Assembly (NCBI RefSeq): GCF_016801865.2
Contig: NC_068938.1
Location: forward strand, 222,968,663-223,032,662
Direction of reading: 5' to 3'
From: Culex pipiens pallens
Lineage: Eukaryota; Arthropoda; Insecta; Diptera; Culicidae
DNA: 64,000 nucleotides
Shown: positions 20,901 to 32,000 of the stretch, piece by piece
Position numbering within the stretch: position 1 is the first letter of the stretch
Layout: each line of letters begins with the position of its first letter
Translations under genes and position numbers: made by a program
The notes under the pieces: model-generated
Told to the model about the DNA's origin: nothing
The model's input: only the letters and a program-made list of their open reading frames with translations
The model's database searches: none

Positions 20901-22672
20901 TATCTGGAATCATGCAAGAGTTAATCGGTCGGTTAACCATGGAAGATCATTACGAGTAAATACTGGAGTGTAGTAACCTGCGATACCTCAAACCAGCAAG
21001 ACGTGTGTCACTCAGCTATGTAAAAGGGAAGCGATACCAATTCTGAAGATATTGTCCACCGTCAATAACCAGTACTTTCAGCAAAGTTCAGTCCAAGTTG
21101 CCATGGCAAACGACCTTCTAGCAACTTATTTCATTATGATTATTCTGATCTACTCTGAAATTGCAAGAATCGCAATATACGTTTCAAGAGCAAAGCATTT
21201 CACGAGGGTACTAAAACTCTACGTCCGTATTAGAGAAAAGCTATCGTCAGAAAAAAAAAAAACATCTCGCGCAAATTCGCCCACACCCACTGTGCCGAGT
21301 TTGATTACTTTGCATTGTGTGTTGTGTGCCTTCTTCTGCTCATGTAGATGTGAGTTCTAGCCTCGCAGCACGCAACACTTTGGCACACCAACACTATCAT
21401 TACACTTTTGCCACTTTCTGTCGATTCGATTCGACGACGACGGACTCCGGTGATGATGTGTGTAGTGTTGTGTAGTTGGTTGGAGCTTGGGGCTATTAAA
21501 CCAAAGCAAATCCAAGTATGCGAGCGAGCGAGCGCGCGCCGAGCGAAAACTTGGACTACTTGGATGTGGGACAACACACTCCTCAGTACATTGGAGGATG
21601 GGTGGTGGCAGGAAATGAAATTATTTTTAAGGAAGGATAGAATGCGCATGTTTATTATTCACATTCTGGTGTCGTTGTTTATTCTCTTGTTTGCTTGGGG
21701 CTTTTTTTTTCACGACCATCACACACACACTATCTGCCCTGCGTTGCTGGAGAATACGAGGTGCAGAAAAATTGTGTGTGGGATTGGGGTGGTGTTGGGA
21801 ATTTTGGCACCACCACTCCGCGCACAACCCTTCAGAAAGGCGATGAAGCAATAAAAGATCAATAATTTCATGTTTTATTCTGTGTGCACTGACTTGACAC
21901 TAGTAGGCTGGTTGAACGATGGTTGCTTGCACTCCTGTCAAATAGCTGTGGGGGGAGGCCATTTTGTGTGTGGTGCCGCCGCCCCATCGTCGTCGTCAAA
22001 GTAGGCTGGTTGATTCAAAACCGACCAACTGAAACGTAAACAAAGCCAATTTTAGCATTTTGGCATTCGTCCCCCTCTCTGTTTGAAGTTGTTCCAGGCC
22101 CCGCCTAATTCATAGAATTATTATTGTTATTATTCTGTGTCATTTTTCGTGACTATCTGATGGCCGATGCCCTGCGGCCACTGCCGTGAAATTAAGCCTT
22201 TTTCGCTGCTTGTTTCTCTTTTCATCTCGCTAAAACGTTTGCTGCCACATCTGAATAAACGCACACACATTCAGCGTTCGCTGGAGTTCTTCGTCGTCGT
22301 TTTTTTTTTGCACCTTTTCGCACTGAATATGTTGCGAAAAGATGCTGAGCTGGTTGACCTCCGGAGAGCGGCGACTGATGATGCCTCGTAGTGAGAGTCG
22401 GTTGAGAGAGCGCGAAAGATCACAAATAACAACAACGTCGCGATTCTGGCTGAACGTGAACCTTTACACGGGAGAAGATCCAGCAGTGATGAATGCAGTC
22501 TTTCGTTTTCTTCCTCTGGCGCTGGTTCTGTTGGGTTGGGGTATTGTCCGCGAACACCGGCGAAGAGCGGACATTTTGTGTATTTGTTTAACCCTACTAT
22601 TTTACTCTCCTCACACACATCAAACGCCAAGGTCACAGTTCAGCAAACTAACCTCTTCCTTTTCCGTTGCAG
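17914..22672 (+). other. Large upSET leader intron or alternative promoter region
   Basis: It contains no supported coding exon. A 165-codon frame at 18006-18503 has no recognisable domain. The sequence alternates between AT-rich and GC-richer islands (18.0-18.5, 19.4-20.5 and 21.3-22.6 kb), includes a poly-T/TTCGTC stretch near 22290, and holds most of a cluster of AGTAGGC heptamers. Alternative first exons could lie here. Confidence 0.35.
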
Positions 22673-22892
22673 ATTTTCAGGATCTCCTGATATGAACTAC
22701 TTTGTCATGGCCGTTTTGCCATCGCCAGCTTGGAACAGTAAAGGCCACCTGAACTTTTATAGCATAGGAGATCCTCCCACAGCAGCAGCAGCAGCAGCAG
22801 CAGAAGTGCACAATTCAACAAAAGAAGCAATTTCGTCGTCGTTACCAGGATTTACGAGCGACGAGCGTAGAGAAGATTAGAGTGAGAAAGAG
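22673..22892 (+). other. upSET 5' UTR exon with a 62-codon uORF
   Basis: The acceptor CTTTTCCGTTGCAG ends at 22672 and the donor AG/GTGAGT starts at 22893. The next exon begins at 22965 after CCCATTGCAG and carries the main start at 23018. An uORF at 22692-22880 starts MNYFVMAVLPSPAWNSKG, includes an Ala run from a GCA repeat at 22782-22803, and stops before the donor. It could reduce upSET translation. Confidence 0.5.
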
Positions 22893-23017
22893 GTGAGTAC
22901 AAGTTTAGATCGCGTGCTAAAAGTGCCACAACCACAACCGGCTATTCTTCTCTTCCCATTGCAGACAGTTCTTCAGTTCGATGATTATTTTAATGTGAGA
23001 GTTTACAGTCGAAAATA

Positions 23018-26000
23018 ATGTCTGCAACGTCGTCTATAAGTTCAACATCGGCACCGAATAATAACAGCAAGAGTAGTAATAGCAGCAGCAGCGGTAACAA
23101 CAATTCCAGCAATGCCCCCAACATTGTCATCCTGGAGAATCAGATCCTGGACAGTAACGATGTGGTGGCGGCGGCCGGTCTCCAGCAGTTGTCCAACGCG
23201 GGCACGATAAAGCTGACCCGGGACTGCGCCTTACAGTATTCGAATTTAATCAACAGCTACAACAGCAGCAGCAGCAGCAATAACAGTACGACCGGCGCGA
23301 GCAACAACGGCAGCGCGCAGATGAACACGGTCAACATCATCCCCGGGGACGCGTCTCAGACGAGCTCCCGGGTGCAAGTGCTCAGCAATGTGCAGCTCGT
23401 GTCCAAGGGAGGCTCGCAGCCCTCAACCTTTAGCTACGTGGACGCGAGCGGAAAGAACTTTAACGTGCTCACGTCGAGCGGAAAAATCAGCACCAACAAG
23501 CTGATCAGTGTGCCGATTACGAAGGTCAAATCCTTCAACCACATCGGCCAACAGCAGCAGAGTACGCAGCAGGCCCAGCAGACGCAGATTCTGTCGACTC
23601 AGCTGCAGCAGCAAAAAGTGACAGTGCCACGAAGCATACAGCTGGTAACGAGGATACCAAACTCAACCATTTCCGTCAGCAATGGCCGGGTGCAGCAGCT
23701 CACCCCGACGATATCGTCCTCCAGCCAGCCACAATATTCCATTCAACAGTACGCCGATTCCGGCACGGCCATCTCGTCGTCCAGTCTGGACATCAAGGCG
23801 TCAACGCCGGTTCCCGTCGTCAGCAGTACCAACAACAGCAGCGGCAAAACGACCACCACCGGCAAGGGCAAAGCCGCGTCAACGTCGTTGAAAATGATGC
23901 AAAACACGCCCATCAACCACGGTGGACCCAAATCCGCCGTTGGCAAAGGAATGAGTGTCAGCCTGAAGAGTGTCCGGAACAACTCGAAAAGCACCGTCAC
24001 CGGACTCAACCCACAATACTACGTGAAAAGCTCGACCAACGGGACACTCCAACAGAGCCAGCCCGGTACGACAACGTCCATCTACACGACGTCCCCGGCT
24101 CAAGCGGTGTACCACAACCCAACACCTCACCCACCCCAACAACAACAACAACAGCCAATGCAGTACCCCATCACCACCGTTCCAAGCACCGGCAAAGGCA
24201 AAGGTGTCTACAAAACCTCAAAAAATCAACTAATCCAACTACAACAACAACAGCAGCAACAACAACAACAACCCCATCAATCTCCCCAGCGATCGGTCAC
24301 GCCGCAGTCCCCGAGTCCCATCGGCACGCCGTACAGCGTCCCACTCTCAACCACGAGCACGCGCTATCAAAACTACAACTCGTACTCGATCCCATCCTCC
24401 CAACCACCCACCACGACCCTTGCGGGCAGTAGCTACAAAACCACCTACAGCAATCTCTACCCGGCCAACCCGTCGTACGACTCAAGCTCGGTTCCGATGA
24501 GCGAACCGACGCCACCGCCACCACCGCACCAGATCCAACCCTCGATGACGGTCACCGGTTACACGTCAACCACCGGCAAGGGCAAAAAGTACGGAGCACC
24601 TATCCTAAACAACAATAACAACGCCGACGGCGGCAACTTCACCGCCATCACACCCGTTAAGATGAAGGGCTCGGGACGGGGTCGCAACAACAGCGTATCC
24701 AACTACCAACCAACCGACTCAAACCCGACTCCCTACCAGCAACAACAGCGATACTCGGCTTCCCCCTCGAGACCGCAACAATTCCAACCCTCGCCAATCC
24801 ACCAGCAGCAGCAAAACCAGCAAATTACGACAACGAGTGGCGGTGGTGGTGGTCGCGACGACCACTACATCATCAACGGGCAGCAGATGACGGACGAAAC
24901 GTCCGCCCGGATACTGCAGAGTTTGTCGCAAAAGACGGCGCCGCCGGACCAGCCGACCAAGTACAAACCCCAGCAGCAGTTTACGTTCTACGGCTCGGAC
25001 AGTGTGCCGCAGTCGCCGAGCAGTGTGCCGGCCACGTTCATTCCGGGCAGTACCAACAGTGGAAGCAGTGGGGGAGGTGTTAGTAATACCAATATCCCAG
25101 GCATTGTGTACGATCCCAGTGATGCGCGGTTCTACGATGAAAAGAGCGACGGGCGGCGAACAACGAGGTAAGATTGGTTTGATGGCCAAAGAAGCCATTT
25201 TGCGTCATTGTTCGTACAATTTTGACAGCTATTTTGCCTTAAGTTACACTCTGAAAAAATAATTTTTCTCACTTTTCGAAAAAAAAAAAATGTTACAAAA
25301 AAACCTAAACTGGAACACCTGTGTTTGCTCCAAGTGGTCGGCCGCTGGCCGGCAGCGAAATTATAAAAAAAGGATTTTGGAAGCATTGCCTCGTTTTTCC
25401 ATAGGAGGTCTGTATTTCCTTTCGTTTACTGTCAAGTTTGATCCATTGCCAAAATATTTCAAATTCCTGCATTTTAATTTTTTTTAAGTTGTAAACTTCC
25501 AATTTAGAGTTTTTTTTTTTAAAGGTCCTATAATAGTAGTTTATGCAACATGTTGCAAAAAGAAGATTTTTTCAGCACGAGTCGTACATTTATCCAACGA
25601 GGTTCACCGAGTTGGATAAATACGACGAGTGATGAAAAAATCAAGTTTTGCAACAAGTTCCATACAACGTTTTTTGCAATTCCGAAAAACACACTTTGAA
25701 CGAAATTATATGACAAATGCCTATGCATTGAGTCAATGAATCGTTTAAATCAAAAAAATGTTGAAAAGTATAACTTTTCCTAACAAGTGCTGAAAAGTTC
25801 AACTTTTCAGCATCCATTTCAGTGCTGAAAAGTAGAACTTTTCAGCATTTGTTTTGAAAAGGGTTACTATTCGATTCTGTTATTTTTGGTACAGAAAAGT
25901 AGGCTGTTTCGTCGCTCAAGAATGACAGGAAAAGTAAATTGTTTCACGACGGAATTGCAAAAACAATATTTTCAAATTTAGCTTTTTAGGGTCTTTTAAA

Positions 26001-29000
26001 ATTGTTAGTGGTGTTCCAAAAAAAGGAAAAAAAATGAAATTTTGTTTATTGGACCTTTAAAAAAATACTCACGGAATTTACATATTTTTTGCCAGAAATT
26101 TTCAAAACTCCTAAAATTTAAAAGTACAAAAGTTTCCAAAATTCCAAGGTTACAGAAATTCATAAAATTCCAAATCTAATAATTAACGACATAACCTAAA
26201 TTCCTGAATTTCTAAAAACTCCCAAAACTCATAAAATTCATTAAATTCCAGAAATTTTCAAAACCACGAAGTTACATTTTTTTTTCAAATTCTAAATTTC
26301 CTAAAATTCTCAAAATTTCTAAACTTTTTTATATCTCCTTTTTAACTTTAAAAAAAAAAAAAAAAAAACAGAAATCTCTTAAACTCTTTGATTCCAGAAA
26401 TCCCCTTAACTCCATAGCTAAAAAAAATGTAATTTCCAAATTTCCTATAATTCCATAAATGTCTCATTTTCAACAAATGTTAAAAGAAGTTATTGTTATA
26501 AAAATTTAATATTTTATTAATTTACGGGATTTTAGAAATTATTGCAATTCCAAGAATTCATGAATTTCTGTAATTTAAAAAAATATCGGTTTCCTGTAAT
26601 TTCAAAAATATTAGAGACTTCTGAGATTTCAAGAATATTTGAGATTTATGGAATTTCCGTAATTTTAGCTTTTTGAGAATTGCTAGAATGTTAAAACCTT
26701 AAATATTTCTGGATTTCTTGGAACTACAAGAGTTAAATGAATTTCAGAAATTTCAGGAATTTAAGGACTCAGCTTATTTTGTTGGAAATTTATATCCAAA
26801 AAAATACGAAAAATTAAAGAAGAAAAACATAAAACAAGAGAAGTAAAGTTTTTCGTAGAAAAAAAGATGCTCAAAATGACCTCCTCAACACGGGATAAAT
26901 AAAAAAAAATCGAAAACGGAATTTGGACAGTAGCTTTGAATTTATAATTTTTTTTTCCCTGAATTTATAAATTTTCAAATTAATTTTTTTTTGAGAAAAA
27001 AAAAATTCTGAATATTTTTTTAATTTAAAATTGTCTAAATTCAAGCATTTTTTTGAACTTTAGAATTTTACATATTAAAAAAATAACACACTTTTATTTT
27101 CTTAATTTTAAAATTTTTGAGTTTGAATTTTGAATAGCACTTTTTTTGGGAAACAGCGAAAAAAATAGTGTTTTTTCTTATTTTTCTGAATATAGAATAA
27201 AACCAGCATAAAACAAAACATTTTAATCATACAACATTGTATGGAGATTTGTATCGACGAACTAATTATGCAAAATTGATTCTAAAGAAATAAAAGTTAT
27301 TCATATTATTTCAGCCAAATTACAAAAAAAAAAAAAAGTTATTTTGGGTAAATTACTCAACTTAAAATATGCCCAAGGTCTAACAGAGTGTTTTCCCTCT
27401 CCACTTACAGCACCTCGGAGATCATCACGTACGCGGACAACATTCCGCTGCGCGAGGGTTATCCTCCGGATTACAAGTGCTACCCGCGCGTTGACGACGA
27501 CCACATCGGCGAAGAGGTGCGACCCGCCCCGGTGGACACCTCCAACGGACGGTACTTTTTACTCCAAGCGGTGATGCAGGATCACACCTACTTTGCTCCG
27601 CCACCGGAGTTGAAACCGCCCGAACCTCCACCGATGTTAGCAACAGCAGCGCCACCAGTTCAAACGCCGACTTCGGTCGCTACCCCGCCCGTAATCACAC
27701 CCGCATCCTTACACCAGCACTTGTCGAAGCAAAAATCGAGCTCACCTGCTCCGGCGATCACGTCGAGTGCTGGAGGTTCAACGATCCCGTCGTCGTCACT
27801 TGCCACGACAATTTCCTCGACCGCCTCGGTCCCGGCTCCGTTGACACAGATGAGCCTCAGCTCGCTGGCGGCGTACACGAGCAGTGTCGTTGCGGCGGCA
27901 GGATCAATATCTCCGGCACCTACGGCTGTGGCAGGTTCCAACAGCAGCGGCGGTCTCGATTACATGTACCAGCGGCAAACGGGGCCGCAGGACGACGACG
28001 CCAACTCGGTCATCAGCACTGGGTCGCGCAACTTTAACGCCATGGACAACGATCTGGGCGAGGAAACCGAAACGGCCCCGGAGGGGGAAGGCGAGGACGA
28101 TTCCGTCACTCGATGCATCTGTGATCTTACCCATGACGATGGCTACATGATTTGCTGTGATAAGTGCTCGTGAGTATTTTCTTTGGAGACGCTTTTGAGT
28201 CACTTCTGATTGTTTGTTTCTTTTTTTTTTGCAGCGCCTGGCAGCACGTTGACTGTATGGGCATCGATCGGATGAACATTCCGGACGAGTACAATTGTGA
28301 AATGTGCCAGCCGCGGGCAGTGGACAAGAACCGTGCCCGGATGTTGCAGCTGGAGAAGCGCAAGGAGCAGTCACTGTTCTTGGCCAACAACAATCTGCAA
28401 CAGCAACAACAACAGCAGCAGCAGCAGCAGCAACAACAAATGCAGCAGGTTGCGGATCCGGCCGTGACCAGCACGAACCTCCTCAACGTGCCCGTGACCT
28501 CGAGTGGGACCGGCACCGGTGGGAAGGGCGCCAATCAGTACACCACCGGGAAGGCGCTGGCCGGAGCGAAGAAGAACAAACCTGCAGGTACGGGGTCGAA
28601 GAAGAACAAGGCAGCGGCCGGGGTCGAGGGAGGAGTGCCGGCGGTGCCGAAAAAGATCAGCAAAAAGACGGCCGAGAATGCGCTGAACAGGCTTAACGGA
28701 AAGCGCAAAGAGTTGAAGAAGCCGTCGAAGAAAAAGGTCAAAACGACCGAGCAGAACGCGGAGAAAATGTCCAATATGATCCGGACGTGGATCGACAATT
28801 ACGAGCGTGCCATCACTAACCACTATTCGCCGGAGTTGCGGGCCCGGTTACAGGCCTTTGGCAAGATGCAGTCGCAGAATCCACTGCTCAATTCGGACCG
28901 CCTCATTCCGGCCGCGTCGGTGACGAATCTGATGCAAAAGTGTACGACCGTGCCACACGCCGGAGGTAAAATCCTCATCAGCACCGGTGACATCGAACCA

Positions 29001-32000
29001 AAGACCCCCATCATCGAGATCCGTGGCAAGTACATGATCTCGTCGCAGCACAAGCAGTTGCAGTCCCTGTTTAACATGGCCGCCAACGGAAAGCTCAGCA
29101 ACAATAAAAACGCCGGACCGTTCCTATTTCTGTACCAGTTGACGCAAGGCGGTATGGAGTTGTGCGTGGACACCCGAACGTACGGAAACGATGCCCGGTT
29201 CATACGGAGATCGTGCCGGCCAAACGCGGAAATCTTGCACAACGTGGACAAAGGTGTGGTGCATCTGTACATTGTGTCCACCTCGAACATCAAGGCCAAC
29301 ACCGAGATCACGATCAAGCACGACGAACAGCTGATCCAGAGGGTAGGCGGAGTTGTGATACTAACGCACACGACCGTGACGAAACTGTGCGCGTGTGGCC
29401 TCATCAAGGAGTGCCAGTACTCGGCTCAACTCAGCGAGGGATTGCTTCCTCCGGCGGCAGCCGTGCCAGCTCTGGCACCAGCGCCCATTCCAGGACCTGG
29501 CGATGCACTGGCCAACATTGGCAACACACAACCAATCCCAGGAATAGCACAAACACCTGCGTCTGTGGCGGCGTCCGCGACAACTCCCATCAATTCCGGA
29601 ATGCCAGCCCTCACACCGTCTGGAAAGCCGTCCAAAAGCAAGAAGAACAATGGCGCCCTCGCGGACGGTGAGAAGAAACCGCCCAAGAAGCCAAGAAACA
29701 GTCGATCCACCAGCTCGAATACCGATTCGACCCGGCTAAGGTCAATTTCATCCAGTGGAGACAGCATCAACGAAATGTTGATGTACGTCCAGCAACAGCA
29801 TCAACAGCAGCAGCAGCAACAATCCTTATCGCATCAGCCACCGATGCCGATGGGTGGCCACGCGCCCTTATCACCGATGCATCAACCGCATCATCAGCAG
29901 CAGCAGCCCCAGCAGATTCCGTCGCAAATGATCTCTCAACAGATGCACTTTATGCACCAGCAAAGTCCAACTCAATTGATGCCGCACCAACCGTTGCAGT
30001 TGAGTCAACCTCCGCCAATGCAGCAGCAGCAGCAACTCCAACCTCCGGTGTACATGTACAGTCCGACTCCCCCACAACCCAACCATCCGCCGCAGATCGT
30101 GATGCCTCCCCGTACGCCACCACCTCCGGTCAGTCCCGTTGGTCTCAACAACCGGCCCGGGTTCTACACCGAGATCAAATCACCAATGAACTCACCCCCG
30201 CTCAATCTTAGTGCTGCCGGTCCACCTCCACTGGTGATTCCGACGGCCAAGTTGACCCCGCAGGCACCACCATCGCCGCAACCAATGCCAATGTTGCCCG
30301 TGGCTCCTCCCCCGCTGAGAGAACAACACCCGGAGGAAAAGCCTCGCCATCTGGAAATGATCCACCAGCAGCAGCAACTTCACCAACAACACATCATCGA
30401 AGATGTGCTCAAGATCAAAATCAAATCTCCAACGGCCAGCCCGGTCAAGCGAGAATCCGCACCTTCACCAACGATGACCAGCATGCTGTCGCCACCTCCA
30501 CCACCCCCAATTCCAATCGCCCAACGGTTACTCTGCGCGGAGACGCTCAAAAACGAGCTCTTTCACTCGCACTTCTCACCCGCATCGCCGACGCCGCTGC
30601 CGAAATCGTCCCCGGTCAAGCTCGAGTATCCCCCGTTGTCCCCGGTTGTGGCACCCGAAATCAAGCTGGAGCAACAACCCTCGCGGATACCGACGCCACC
30701 CCCGCCGACCTCTCCCGTTGCGGTGAAAATTGAGCACGAAGTTAAGGAGGAACTTAGTGTTCCGGACGCCGTCCACATGGACCCGCTTCCGCTGGTCAAG
30801 AAGGAAGAATCGTTGCCGCAAACGCCCGAGTCTCCGCTCAAGGAACAACCTCCTCGACCCGTTACACCACCCATGTTGATCGAAGATGTCAAGGAAGAAC
30901 CCAACCTATGTGACAGCTTGCCCGGTTCACCGGTCAAGTCCTGCACGGGTCTTGTCCCAGGCAGCGTTAGCAGTGGCAACAGTACCAACAGCTCACCGAT
31001 CGCGTCCCATCATCAACTTCACCTGGGTGGAAGCGGCGGCAGCGGAAAGAAAAAGTGTCCTTCCTCAAAGGACGCTGCCCCTGCGGGGGGTGCCACGACC
31101 TCGACACCAACGGTCAAAGAGGAGAAGAAGCCCTCCCGGAAGCTGACCCGCGAGGAACGCAAAATGGAAGCGATCGTGAAGGCGTTTGAGAAGATGGAAC
31201 AATCGCAGCAGCGCAAGCAAGAGCTCAAAGTACAGCGGAAAGAGGGCAAACGGAGAAGCGTTTCGTCGTCGACGCCGGACGAGGGAACGCCCTGCAGTTC
31301 GGCCAAGAAACGGTCGCTCAGTTCGTCGCAGCAAAAGCGCAAGAAGAAGAAGAGCAAGTCGTTGAGCCAGCACTTTGGATCGCCGAACCAGAGTCGCAAG
31401 AAGAAAGTGTCCAAATCGTCATCGTCGTCGTCGAAGAAAGCATCGCGGTCACTGTGTTCCGATCGTCCGTACGAGAGTAAGGCCGCCGAACTGCTGTTGA
31501 CGTTTTCGCAGTCTGCGGAGCAGTCCCAGTCGTCGTACTTTGGGGACGATGTAAAGCCGATCGCGGGTGAAGGTCCGGAACTGCTCAACAACAACAACAA
31601 CAATAACAACACTGCGGCGTCCGTGTCCAACTTGCCGTTGCTCAGTTCCGTGTGCATGCTGGTGGAAGCTGCGGTCGGCCCGTTGGAACAGGTTGCAGGA
31701 TCGACGCCGACGGGATCTTCGTTGACGCCTTCGGAGCAGGACTTTAAATTTCCCCAGAAGGCGAAAACCAAGAAGAGCATGAGTCGCGAGTGGCTCAGCG
31801 GTCAGGTGTTGGAAAATAGTGCGACGGTTCCGTTCCGAAGGATCACCCCCGACCAGGACTCGGGCTACATGAGCGAGGACAAATCGCACGACTACCGACC
31901 GTCGTCGGTAACGACTCCGCTGGGCGTGGACGTTGGCGATGCGAACATTTGCATCGCAGCGAAGAAGGTCGAGGAATTCATCGCCCAAAATTCGCCCCAA

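Noticed and set aside
25528..25728. Conserved short protein IQLGEPRWINVRLVLKKSS seen at three loci
   Set aside because: It is the foldback arm of a MITE family translated. Conservation reflects shared element ancestry.
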